DNA of 64,000 nt from Neorhizobium populisoli (GTDB lineage: Bacteria > Pseudomonadota > Alphaproteobacteria > Rhizobiales > Rhizobiaceae). This document shows positions 49,525 through 57,889 of this stretch, one piece after another. The notes under the pieces were generated by a model. It worked only from the letters and a program-made list of their open reading frames with translations, did no database searches and was not told the DNA's origin. Made by a program: the position numbers and the translations under genes. How positions within the stretch are numbered: the first letter of the stretch is position 1; every line of letters starts with the position of its first letter. The stretch covers positions 1-64,000 of the forward strand of contig NZ_JAHYCB010000019.1 in the NCBI RefSeq assembly GCF_019430945.1. Direction: 5' to 3'.

Positions 49525-49960
49525 CACACGATGTCTCGAAATTCACTGTTTTTTGGACGCAACAGCCCGGTATCGCCAAACGACGCGCGGAAATCGCAGG
49601 CAGGAGGGTTCTTCTGGTTTGCTTTCGGCGGAATTACCGGCCTGAGCCCGTGGATCAGGAGTTCTACACGCAGGAAGTCACCGTCGTAGCCTTTGTCGGC
49701 GAGGGACAGCCTCGGCTTGCCAACTGGCATACCCAGCAGATCAGGAACGGCGCTGTAGTCCGAAGCCTCTCCGCCCATCAGGACGAAGCCAAGAGGCGTC
49801 CCTGGCCGTCTGCACGGGAGTGGATTTTCGTCTTAAAGCCACCACGTGATCGACCAAAAGCCTCCTAGTGAGTCCCCCTTAGCGCCCGCAGTCTGAGAAT
49901 GGCCGCGAATTGTGGTGCTGTCGATCATGTGCTGCCAGTTATCTGTCAGCCCAAGTCCAA
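49525..49960 (-). mobile_element. IS5-family transposase remnant
   Basis: Minus-strand translation gives LTDNWQHMIDSTTIRGHSQTAGAKGG, GFVLMGGEASDYSAVPDLLGMPVGKPRLSLADKGYDGDFLR and PVIPPKANQKNPPACDFRA: the first and second catalytic Asp regions of an IS5-group DDE transposase. It is interrupted by frameshifts, lacks the final Glu block, and has no inverted repeats nearby. Confidence 0.82.
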
Positions 49961-50102
49961 CGAGGGTCCCAAGCGAAGCGTTTCAATGACCGGCCCAGCG
50001 GCAGGGGTGGCGTTCACCAGAAGCGAATTTATTCAGCCATAAATATTCGCTAGACTCTTCCTCAAGTTGTGCCATGATCAATATGGGATTAGGGAGAATT
50101 CT

Positions 50103-50528
50103 TTGACTTCACTCAGCATTGCGCGGCTTGTGTTCGCCGCATCTCTTTCGCTTGTCTTGGCGAGCTGCACAACCTCGACCACCGAAATGGCGCAAAATCC
50201 CCGTCAAGTCCCAAAGGTCAACCTCTGTCGAACGTTGCTTGAAACGCAGGATCCAGCGTTGTCGCAACAGGTCATCTCCGAGTTGAGCCGCCGACGCGTC
50301 AATATGGCTGACTGCCCGACGATGGTGCAGCAACAAAATCAGGCGGCGGCGGCACTTGCCGTCGTGGCTGTGGGAGGTGCCGCAATCGCGTATTGTTCAA
50401 AACACAACTGCGGCGGCGGCTACGGGCGTCCAGCTTATCCAGGGAACTGCTATTCATATTACGACCGAGCTGCGGATGGCTCCCTCTGTGGTTACCGCGC
50501 TGCATCAATGCGACAGGGCGGATACTAA
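50103..50528 (+). CDS. Small lipoprotein with a central hydrophobic segment
   Basis: A 141-residue lipoprotein. A TTG start at 50103 is proposed because a GGGAG site lies seven bases ahead and the frame then opens with a lipoprotein signal ending LVLASC (Cys about 21). An ATG at 50067 in the same frame would add 12 hydrophilic residues. The mature part has NLCRTLLETQDPALSQQVISELSRRRVNMADC, a hydrophobic AAAALAVVAVGGAAIAYC segment and a Gly/Tyr-rich tail. Function unknown. Confidence 0.65.
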   Translation: MTSLSIARLVFAASLSLVLASCTTSTTEMAQNPRQVPKVNLCRTLLETQDPALSQQVISELSRRRVNMADCPTMVQQQNQAAAALAVVAVGGAAIAYCSKHNCGGGYGRPAYPGNCYSYYDRAADGSLCGYRAASMRQGGY

Positions 50529-50548
50529 CCTTTCATGTAGGAGAACTT

Positions 50549-50833
50549 ATGATGAAAACACTTATAGCAGCTTTTTGCCTACTCGCTGGCGCTACTGCGG
50601 CAAACGCCGGCAGCGTCGACGGCTATTTCCGTAACAACGGCACGTACGTGGCACCACACTACCGCAGCAACAGCAACGGAAGTGTCACCGATAACTACTC
50701 CTACAAGGGGAATTCCAACCCATATAGCGGCAGCACCGGCACGAGCAAGTATGGACACGACACCACGTCTCCATACTTCAACGGCACACCGGGCTCGAAT
50801 GGCAAATACGGCCATTCTGGAAATAGATGGTAG
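50549..50833 (+). CDS. Small exported Asn/Gly/Tyr-rich protein
   Basis: A 94-residue protein (or 93 from the second of two adjacent ATGs) with AGGAGA ahead of the start, a signal peptide (cleavage after NAG at about 21) and a low-complexity mature part opening VDGYFRNNGTYVAPHYRSNSNG. That opening is common in small rhizobial secreted proteins of unknown role. It follows the lipoprotein gene by 20 bases and may be cotranscribed. Confidence 0.7.
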   Translation: MMKTLIAAFCLLAGATAANAGSVDGYFRNNGTYVAPHYRSNSNGSVTDNYSYKGNSNPYSGSTGTSKYGHDTTSPYFNGTPGSNGKYGHSGNRW

Positions 50834-50869
50834 GGGCGGAAGTTGTACTAGGGCGGTTGCGATAGGGCA

Positions 50870-51142
50870 CTTGGCAGCAGCGAAGCTAGAAACGCGTTTG
50901 GTCCTCATCAAGGTGATTTGGACAGTGTCGATTATCATTGTGGCCAGCGGAATAGGCGCGGGTGATAGCTGGCGTCCAGTTTGCGCAGGCGACATGTGGC
51001 CGAAACCTGCGCCCGCTAAATCCATCGCATCAACGAACGCTTCGATCACTCGTGCTGCGTGATCTTCGTCGATCCACTCCTCAAGGCGGTCTGGAAACAG
51101 CGTCACCTTATCACGATTAATGCCTTCGACATAGCCTGACAT
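50870..51142 (-). mobile_element. IS1182-family transposase N-terminal remnant
   Basis: The frame opens MSGYVEGINRDKVTLFPDRLEEWIDEDHAARVIEAFVDAMDL, which is the typical start of IS1182-type transposases, and continues through FGHMSPAQTGR before degrading. The catalytic domain is missing. From 51143 to 51709 no gene is supported. Confidence 0.8.
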
Positions 51143-51709
51143 TGCGACCTCCGATCGACGAAGATGATTCTACATCAGAATCGAGTTTTTTACACCGCCT
51201 CGGCCGACAGGAGACATTGAGGTTCAGGACAGCTATCGTACCGGCTCAGCCTTCACTTCACCGGTTTCCGACGATCAATCATCCAGTGCTCAAGGAGCAT
51301 CTTCCTACGTGAAGACTTATCCAGTCGAGGATTCCTCTATCGTGCTCGTACCCAGGTCAGCATGACCGCTTCGGGCCGAAGGGCGTCATGGCACAGAATC
51401 GCCACAAGCGGTCATTGGCCGGCTTAACCACGCTTGACCGACTTGGGGCCGATATTGGACTGACCGGTCCTGGCGTCCAACATCGACATGCGGACCTCCA
51501 TCTCGGTGGGATAAGTTCTCGAATGGCCCGATGCAGACATTCTTGAACACCGAAGCAAAGCTGGGTGAGGAAGCCGGGCTTGCACCGCATTGGCTGTCAA
51601 GCTCTGCGCCCGTATTCGGTGGCAATTCAGTCGAGGACGGCTTCTGCTGCGCCGGTTACCGGGAACTGCTGAAGTGGTGAGGCGGTGAACGCCGCACCAC
51701 CGCTTGTGC
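51143..51709. other. Stretch without a supported gene
   Basis: Several frames are open but none carries a domain, signal peptide or ribosome-binding site. Sequence character matches the surrounding IS debris. Confidence 0.4.
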
Positions 51710-51940
51710 TCACTCGGCGACGGGCATTGTCGATCGGACGAGTGTGTGGGTCGCTTCACCGCCGATTGCAACGCAATCGTCGGCGGACTGAGCCAGGACA
51801 ACAACGTTCTTTACCTTACAAACGGTACCGGCGCCGACGTCTTCGGTGCCCAACCAGGCGTCAGTGATCCACTCACCGGTGTGGGCAAATGCCGAGGTCG
51901 CCGAGGCGGTCAAAAATAGTCCGATCAGGATGGTCTTCAT
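51710..51940 (-). CDS. Small exported protein
   Basis: A 76-residue protein from ATG 51940 (GGAAAAATAGA ahead) with a signal peptide (MKTILIGLFLTASATSAFA) and a mature part containing HTGEWITDAWLG and two cysteines (CKVKNVVVL and DDCVAIGG) that could form a disulfide. It lies 37 bases after the caspase-like gene on the same strand and may be its operon partner. Function unknown. Confidence 0.6.
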   Translation of the reverse strand: MKTILIGLFLTASATSAFAHTGEWITDAWLGTEDVGAGTVCKVKNVVVLAQSADDCVAIGGEATHTLVRSTMPVAE

Positions 51941-51977
51941 TCTATTTTTCCTTGTGTTGACGATTATAGCTGCCAGG

Positions 51978-52862
51978 TCAGTCATGCAGGACGATCCGGG
52001 TCAGCACGGCGTCAGGATCATGCGTCGCGGGCTGCTGCGCGCACGACAGCGGATCCATTCCCGCCTTCTCAAGCGCCGATTTCAGAGGATCGCAGATAGC
52101 GATCGCCGCAGTATGTGTTCGCGATGCAGCAAAGTCCGCGGCTTGTTGAAAAGTGCCGCGGCCGTCAGCAATCGACTGTGCCAACTGCTGGGAATAAAGG
52201 GCGATCGATCGGTCCGCGGCGAAATTGGCAAATTGGGACGCCGCGGCGGAGACGATTACCGCTTCCGCGCGGTTCGCGTTATTCTGCGGATGAGCTTCGA
52301 TGAACAGGGGCGTGACGGCGCCGGATTCGCAGGCATCGAGAATGAAGATGACTTCTCCAGCCGGTAAGGCGTGCACCCAGCCGGCGAAATCGCTGGCCAT
52401 GATCCAGTCTCCCTCAGCGACAGCAAACCGTACCGCGGCCGGTTTTTCGTTAGTCCACAACACGAACACGTCGTTGTCAGGCCCAGCCTCTGCGGTTGGG
52501 TCGAGAGTGCCGGCGTGCATATTCGCATAAATAATCAGCCGGTCGTTGGCGCCAAGGCCGCTCAAGCCCGCAAAAGCTACCTTCAAACCTTCGGTGGTGG
52601 CCGCGGCATTCACAAGGGTGGTCACATTCTTGTCGTCTATGTCGAGACGTTTGGCCAAGGCCGCCTGGATGGCATCCACGCCGCGGCGGCATGCCTGTGT
52701 ATCCAGCGATTTCCACGGCGGGCAAATGCCGATCGCCATCAGATGTGTCGTCTTGGTATCTATACCTTCGGCCCGCACCCCAGTCATCGGAATAGCTGTT
52801 ACCGCGCCGACAATTAGGCCGGATAGCGCTGCCAATCGACGGCTCATACCTGAAAGAAGCAT
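51978..52862 (-). CDS. Exported caspase-like (peptidase C13/C14 clan) protein
   Basis: A 294-residue protein with a signal peptide (after the MSRRLAAL start, cleavage at about VRA, residue 31). The core resembles the caspase p20 fold: a first strand THLMAIGICP, the His region RLIIYANMHAG (about 115) and the nucleophile motif VIFILDACESGA (Cys about 178), then VIVSAAASQFANFA. His, Cys and the D-A-C-x-S-G turn match metacaspase or legumain-like enzymes. Export and the absence of a p10-like region set it apart from cytoplasmic metacaspases. Substrate unknown. Confidence 0.7.
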   Translation of the reverse strand: MLLSGMSRRLAALSGLIVGAVTAIPMTGVRAEGIDTKTTHLMAIGICPPWKSLDTQACRRGVDAIQAALAKRLDIDDKNVTTLVNAAATTEGLKVAFAGLSGLGANDRLIIYANMHAGTLDPTAEAGPDNDVFVLWTNEKPAAVRFAVAEGDWIMASDFAGWVHALPAGEVIFILDACESGAVTPLFIEAHPQNNANRAEAVIVSAAASQFANFAADRSIALYSQQLAQSIADGRGTFQQAADFAASRTHTAAIAICDPLKSALEKAGMDPLSCAQQPATHDPDAVLTRIVLHD

Positions 52863-53348
52863 TTAAAACATTCTATTTGTTTGGGAATTTCGCAAGAAAC
52901 CTGCGCCAGAAATATTAAGAAATCCCCTATGTGCCGATTATGACGCCGACCTTTTTTGACGGTGAGAACTCAGGGTGGGCCGGTGGGCGCCGGCGGTTCG
53001 ATCCCGCCCTGAAACCCTTTGTAGTGTTCTCGCCCGATCGCGAACTTTCGGGCGACACCTAGTCTGGGAAATCCCGGGGCCACCAACCGGATGCTGGAGG
53101 CGGCGCCTGGGGACGATATCTGGTTTTGGCGGCCAACCTCGCTAGCTGGAAATGAACGAGTTAAGGCGCAAAACGGACGTCCCAAAAGAAGCTTTCCAAC
53201 GTCCGCTTCGGGCTGACTGCTGTCATGTCGCTGATGCGCCATAAGCGGTCATCACCGCGACGCCAGAATTATCTGAGGCAACGCGTTCGGACCGAGCCGT
53301 CATCTGGCGGATTTACGCTGTGCAATTTATAATGTCCGATGGCTAAAT
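52863..53348. other. Intergenic stretch without a supported gene
   Basis: No convincing frame on either strand. A tRNA-like T-arm sequence at about 53000 (GGCGGTTCGATCCCGCC) is visible but no tRNA can be built around it. Confidence 0.4.
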
Positions 53349-53738
53349 ATGCTGCCGCGTACTTTGCATGGAAAGCATGAAATTTTGGAAACGATTGGGC
53401 ACTTAATTGCTTACGACGAAGCAGCAGAACTGTGTTCCTTAACGCCTCTATCGGATGAGCAAGTTGCGGCGATAGCCGCGCAGTATCCAGGAATCTCGGG
53501 CCAATATCTTGAGTTCGTCCGAAAGATTGGTATCGGCTCAACGACAAGAGGTCTCAACGTTTATGATCCGGAGCCTGCATTAAACGCTGGACTACATCCG
53601 TCCTACCAAGCTTATGAAGCTGCGAGTTGTAAAACACTGACTCGACGCTCCGACGCTGCGACTTCGATAACAATATGCCAAAAAAAGCATATACGGAGAT
53701 GCCCTACCGGATGCATTCCCCATGCCGTCAAACAATAA
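53349..53738 (+). pseudogene. SUKH (SMI1/KNR4)-like immunity-type gene, apparently frameshifted
   Basis: Residues of about 30-95 (PLSDEQVAAIAAQYPGISGQYLEFVRKIGIG, then LNVYDPEPALN) resemble the start of a SUKH domain, the fold of many contact-toxin immunity proteins. After about residue 95 the frame turns into a Cys/Arg-rich, unlikely tail, while a neighbouring frame reads GDALPDAFPMPSNN, which would suit the domain better. A frameshift near 53630 is therefore likely. No toxin gene is adjacent. Confidence 0.45.
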
Positions 53739-53834
53739 CCGGCCGCTAACGCGCTGCTCCCAGCATTCTGGGCATTATGGCAAACGCTTCAGATGCCTCA
53801 GTGCTCTTTAAACTGAAAGCCGCTTGCCAAGGCA

Positions 53835-54173
53835 TCACTCGTTTGGCGATGTCTGCGTACCGCTGTCGGGAAGACGGATGAGGCATTGCGAGAATTCGAT
53901 CAAGAATTTCTCATAGGACGGGTCTTTGACTACGGCCGAGGCAACAATAGCAGCGGCGGAGAACATCCGAAGGGATGGATTGTCTCGATCAAGGTGCGCC
54001 GATAAATCAACGGCTTCCGAGATAATTGAAAAGGACGCTTCTCTCCTGTCAAGATCATTGTCACCGAAAAGCGCGCCGTCCTTGTCGTCTTTTGGTTGTT
54101 TCCGCCCAAGACGAGCGAATGCCAACAGCAAAGCTTCGATGCGTAGCACTTCACCTGTTTGATTCGCGCTCAC
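53835..54173 (-). CDS. Hypothetical protein near the quorum-sensing locus
   Basis: A 112-residue helical protein from GTG 54173, which has GAGGG nine bases ahead. The middle (DRREASFSIISEAVDLSAHLDRDNPSLRMFSAAAIVASAVVKDPSYEKFLIEF) is regular and protein-like. No domain is recognised. It is not close enough to luxI to be in the same operon. Confidence 0.55.
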   Translation of the reverse strand: MSANQTGEVLRIEALLLAFARLGRKQPKDDKDGALFGDNDLDRREASFSIISEAVDLSAHLDRDNPSLRMFSAAAIVASAVVKDPSYEKFLIEFSQCLIRLPDSGTQTSPNE

Positions 54174-54465
54174 GATAGACCCTCGCTGTGGCGGCCATTC
54201 CAGGCGATCAAACATCGCCCCTTTGCTTATGAAGCCGCGTCAACTTTCGACGTCGCGTTAAAAGGCGGTTTCCAACCGGATGAGCTGAGAGCCGTCATTG
54301 GCAGAGTCAGCGATCAACATGTAATAAGACCAACGGCGGTCTTGCGCGGGACGAGATGTCGATGCGGTTGTTGACTTCAAGCCAATCATGATATTCGGGC
54401 TGCGCGCGGACGCAGCAGTCTCCTATCGACATTCGGTTCCCATTGTCACGCAACATGCTCAAGCC

Positions 54466-55104
54466 TCATCGGCATTTTTGACTCCGCGCAGGCATAGGTG
54501 AGAACGCGGTGATCGGCTGATAACCAGGCGGCTTTACGTTTCGAAAGCTGGCGTCGTCTGCAGGCAGGACGCCCGCAACGCTTTCGACCTGATCGATCAG
54601 ACGAGGCTCGCCCAGCCTCTGCATCGGCCATCCGACACGGCGGAGCAGTCTTTCAAGCTTGAGATCTGTTGCCGTGACAATCTCGTTATAACCGGCCGAC
54701 ATCGACCATTCGATGATCCCTGCAAATAGCGACAATGTCGCTTCGTGCAGCAACCCGTTCATGGTGGTGCGGGTTCGCGTATCGACACAGAAACGGGAGC
54801 TCTCAACCATCCGAGGATGCGCTTCAAGATGACCGCGTTGTAAAAGGTAGGGAAATGTCTCCTCGAGCATCGTCGGTCCTTGCGCCGGCAAAAGCCGCGC
54901 TGCTCCAATCACGTCGTCAGCGTTCCCAAGAACGACGATATAATTCGGGTCTAAATCATCATACCGATCGCGTTCGCGGCCTCCGATGACGGAGACCCTC
55001 CAATTTAATCGATCCTGGAATATTCGAGCACGAAGCTGGTAGATGCCTTCAAGGATTGCGTTCTCGGCTGCTCCGGTGGGTGTTTTGATAAAGACGACCT
55101 TCAT
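54466..55104 (-). CDS. traI: Acyl-homoserine-lactone synthase, LuxI/TraI family
   Basis: A 212-residue autoinducer synthase joining an acyl chain from acyl-ACP to S-adenosylmethionine. Family residues are all visible: the Arg, Phe and Trp of YQLRARIFQDRLNW (about 23-36), the Asp pair in RDRYDDLDPNY, ARLLP (about 70) and the ESSRFCVD block (about 100-107). The ATG at 55104 is set by the family start MKVVFIKT; upstream frame to 55221 is leader. It is divergent from two luxR-type genes. The traI symbol is by analogy with plasmid systems; the acyl chain made cannot be told. Confidence 0.93.
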   Translation of the reverse strand: MKVVFIKTPTGAAENAILEGIYQLRARIFQDRLNWRVSVIGGRERDRYDDLDPNYIVVLGNADDVIGAARLLPAQGPTMLEETFPYLLQRGHLEAHPRMVESSRFCVDTRTRTTMNGLLHEATLSLFAGIIEWSMSAGYNEIVTATDLKLERLLRRVGWPMQRLGEPRLIDQVESVAGVLPADDASFRNVKPPGYQPITAFSPMPARSQKCR

Positions 55105-55143
55105 ATGCCCCCGCTTTCTTCCGACGCATTTCAACGGGTTTTC

Positions 55144-55154
55144 ACCTGGCAGGT
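55144..55154. promoter_or_regulatory. Short palindrome between luxI and luxR
   Basis: ACCTGGCAGGT is a perfect 5-bp inverted repeat around one central base, 40 bases upstream of the luxI start. It resembles half-elements of some lux-type boxes (CCTG...CAGG) but is much shorter than the usual 18-20 bases, so the call is tentative. Confidence 0.3.
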
Positions 55155-55350
55155 AAGCTCCCAAAAAAGGGGGTTTTTTAACGATGCACTCCGGAGCGGT
55201 GCCTTGTGTCGACTGAAACATGACTGAGTGTCATCAAAAAAATGTGATATGCGTTGAAACCGGTGAGGACTGATATCTATAGTTGTGACGATCTTGGAGT
55301 TTGTGGCTGGAAAGCTGGCGACGATAGGCGCCAGACGGCGGAGGCAAGTC

Positions 55351-56049
55351 ATGACAAATACATTTGAACGCTTAACGGATGAGTTATCTCTCGTCAAAGA
55401 CAGCAGAGGTCTATCGAGGGTCCTACGAAAAGCCGCGTACAATATGGGATTTGAGTTCTTTTGTTATCTGCATCTTAAAGGAAAAAGCAGTTTTGCAGTG
55501 TCGAACTACCCGAAAGCATGGCAGGACCGCTATTTTTCCCATTCATACGATAGAGTTGATCCCGTGCTTGTTATGGCCAGGTCTAACGAGCAGATTTTTG
55601 CATGGTCGAGAACTTCAGGTGCCAGTGGTCGCGAAACCTTGAAATTTTTCGATGAAGCAGGGCAGGTCGGAATTAGGTCTGGAGTTTCAATACCCGTCTC
55701 CGTCGGGTTCGGCGCCCATTCGATCCTGACGTTCGCGTCTGGCGACATCGTTACCAAGATTGGTGCCGTGCATAACCCGGTCCGAGCTGCGATTGTCGCT
55801 AGCCTGGTACATGCGCACATGACGTTCCTCCAAGTCGAGCCGACCTCGCGGCCTGCAACGAAATTGACGCCGCAGCAGACGCTTTGCTTGAAGTGGTCGG
55901 CTGAAGGGAAAAATATGGAGGAGATCGCGACACTCCTCAGTCTTGCCAAACATTCGGTTCGTTTCCACCTCGATAATGCGAAGTGCACTCTAGGCGCGAC
56001 GAACTTGCAAAACGCCACAGCGATCGCGACCTCTCTAAACCTCTTTTGA
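55351..56049 (+). CDS. traR: LuxR-family quorum-sensing receptor (TraR-like), first copy
   Basis: A 232-residue regulator. The N-terminal autoinducer-binding domain (about 1-160) keeps the ligand-pocket residues: Trp and Tyr in NYPKAWQDRYF, Asp-Pro in YDRVDPVL, Trp in FAWSR and Gly in GIRSGVSIPV. The C-terminal GerE helix-turn-helix is LTPQQTLCLKWSAEGKNMEEIATLLSLAKHSVRFHLDNAKCTLGA. It should bind the acyl-homoserine lactone and DNA as a dimer. ATG 55351 is chosen; the frame starts at 55285. It is divergent from luxI. Confidence 0.93.
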   Translation: MTNTFERLTDELSLVKDSRGLSRVLRKAAYNMGFEFFCYLHLKGKSSFAVSNYPKAWQDRYFSHSYDRVDPVLVMARSNEQIFAWSRTSGASGRETLKFFDEAGQVGIRSGVSIPVSVGFGAHSILTFASGDIVTKIGAVHNPVRAAIVASLVHAHMTFLQVEPTSRPATKLTPQQTLCLKWSAEGKNMEEIATLLSLAKHSVRFHLDNAKCTLGATNLQNATAIATSLNLF

Positions 56050-56131
56050 AGGTTAAGTTTCTCGAGACATCGTCGCAATCGGGAGAAATATAGGACGAGC
56101 TCGCAACAGCGACACTCTCAGGAATATCGAA

Positions 56132-56842
56132 GTGACTGATATCGCTATAGCTTTGAACAATAAGATCGACACGATCACATCAACACATAGCCTTGAGGAG
56201 ACACTTGCTGAATTTGCTTGCAATCGAGGCTTCGATTGTTACGCGTTTCTGCGAATTGGATCGCCGCAAATAGACGCAGTTTCCAACTACCCCGTAGCCT
56301 GGCAAAGACGATATCTGCAAAATTCGTTCTTTGAGGACGATCCCGTCGTCAAAAAAGCGCGACGGGTGATGCGGCCTTTTATGTGGTCTGGAGGTCATAA
56401 AGAGCGTTGCCGGACCGAAACTGAGAATGATTTTTTCAATGCCGCCGCTGAATTTGGAATTTGCTCGGGACTCTCTTTACCGATTCCGGCCGGAGGCGCT
56501 GGCATAGCTATTTTAACGTTCGCGTCTAGCCGGGAAGCGTCTACGCAGGACGCTCCGATTGATCCGGTCTGCGCGGCCGCGTGTGTCGGCATGTTGTATG
56601 GATTGCTGCGGCGGGATTCGGGAAAGGAAATGCGATCAACCGTAACGCTCAAGAAGCAGGAGCGTATCTGTTTGGAATGGTACGCTGAAGGCAAGACCTA
56701 TCGCGACATCGCAGACATCGAAGGCATGGCCATTTCAAACGTTTGCTTTCACATGGCGAACATCCGTCGGAAGTTAGGCGCTAACTCCTCCGCGCACGCA
56801 CTGGCATTGGCATTGAGAACGGGGGTCCTACCGCTCCATTAG
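56132..56842 (+). CDS. LuxR-family quorum-sensing receptor, second copy
   Basis: A 236-residue paralogue 82 bases downstream of the first receptor, starting with GTG. The ligand-domain residues are conserved (NYPVAWQRRYL, FFEDDPVV, FMWSG, GICSGLSLPI), with Phe in place of the second pocket Tyr. The DNA-binding domain LKKQERICLEWYAEGKTYRDIADIEGMAISNVCFHMANIRRKLGA is intact. Two receptors beside a single synthase suggest divided roles, for example one activator and one antagonist or one for a foreign signal. Confidence 0.92.
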   Translation: MTDIAIALNNKIDTITSTHSLEETLAEFACNRGFDCYAFLRIGSPQIDAVSNYPVAWQRRYLQNSFFEDDPVVKKARRVMRPFMWSGGHKERCRTETENDFFNAAAEFGICSGLSLPIPAGGAGIAILTFASSREASTQDAPIDPVCAAACVGMLYGLLRRDSGKEMRSTVTLKKQERICLEWYAEGKTYRDIADIEGMAISNVCFHMANIRRKLGANSSAHALALALRTGVLPLH

Positions 56843-56919
56843 TCGAGATCGTTTGAAGGACAGTGGTTTGTCTCAACTTCATAGCTCGGGGGCGGCGGCG
56901 CTCAAGCCCGACGGCCCGT

Positions 56920-57615
56920 TTATGATGAGCGATCCGGATCGAACACGTAACCGACGCCACGAACGGTCCTGATCGGGCCCGCCGCGTCCGTGGCGCCGAG
57001 CGCCTTTCGCAGCAGTCCGATCCGCACGTCGACTGTTCGATCATCGACAAATGTGTTGGCCGGCCATCCGCCTACCATCAGTTCGTCTCGCCGCAGGACG
57101 ATGCCGGCTCGCTCCATAAATAACTGCAGCAGATTGAAATCCAGCATTCCAAGTTTGAGGCTGGCCCCGTCGCGGTGAGCACAGCGGGCACGGACATCGA
57201 GTTCAATGCCGCCCCCAGTCAAAATCTGTTGTCTCGGCGGCACTCGATCCGAGAAGCGCGACCGGAGATATTCCAGGAGTTCCACAGGGGTGAACGGCCG
57301 CAGAAAACATCGATCCGCTCCGGCTCTGATCAGGTCGATGTAAATCGCGTCGGCTCCGGGCTCAAGGATGGGAATGAAAGTAACGCTCTTCGTTTCTCTC
57401 CTGCCCTTGAGCGACAGGCAAAGCTCTACGCTCGCACTATTGGTGTCGGCGGAATCCGCTATGACCGCCGCAGGCTTGATGAGGTCCGCCTGTTGTGATG
57501 CGGTCGCATAGCCGCCCACGACCACGACACCAAATCCATCTGTCTCAAGGATGTGTTTAAAAACGAGGAGAAAGTCGGGGCTCGCCGAAACCAGCATTAG
57601 ATTGGAATTGGCCAT
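56920..57615 (-). CDS. OmpR/PhoB-type regulator with an atypical receiver
   Basis: A 231-residue regulator. The N-terminal domain (about 1-120) folds like a receiver, but the first strand is followed by SASPDF instead of an acidic pair, and the phosphoacceptor region reads PAAVIADSADT. Phosphorylation by the usual route is therefore doubtful. The C-terminal winged helix (about 135-228) is complete: LGMLDFNLLQLFMERAG..., RRDELMVGGWPANTFVDDRTVDVRIGLLRKALG and IRTVRGVGYVF. No kinase is adjacent. It lies between the quorum-sensing genes and the metabolic cluster and could control the latter. Confidence 0.88.
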   Translation of the reverse strand: MANSNLMLVSASPDFLLVFKHILETDGFGVVVVGGYATASQQADLIKPAAVIADSADTNSASVELCLSLKGRRETKSVTFIPILEPGADAIYIDLIRAGADRCFLRPFTPVELLEYLRSRFSDRVPPRQQILTGGGIELDVRARCAHRDGASLKLGMLDFNLLQLFMERAGIVLRRDELMVGGWPANTFVDDRTVDVRIGLLRKALGATDAAGPIRTVRGVGYVFDPDRSS

Positions 57616-57889
57616 CGTTGCCTTCCTGCTCCAAAACACCGGCTCCACCTCGCATTTTCGCTGTTGGAGAATGCCTGTGACGCACCGGTCGATGTCCCGG
57701 ACGTGCAATTATGAGTGGTCGCCGATGCGGAGCAAGTCGCAAATTTGCGAGTCAATCACTGAACCAGGAGGGACGAGGACATGTGAATTTATGGAACATT
57801 AAATTGTACTAAATCACGATACGTATATCGACCTTCTTGCGTCATGCGCGCAGCATCCCGGAGTTTTCGGCAACGAGAAGGTAAATGCG

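Noticed and set aside
52976..53025. tRNA-like T-arm (GGCGGTTCGATCCCGCC)
   Set aside because: No matching acceptor, D-arm or anticodon arm could be found in the preceding 80 bases, so neither a tRNA nor a clear attachment remnant is supported.
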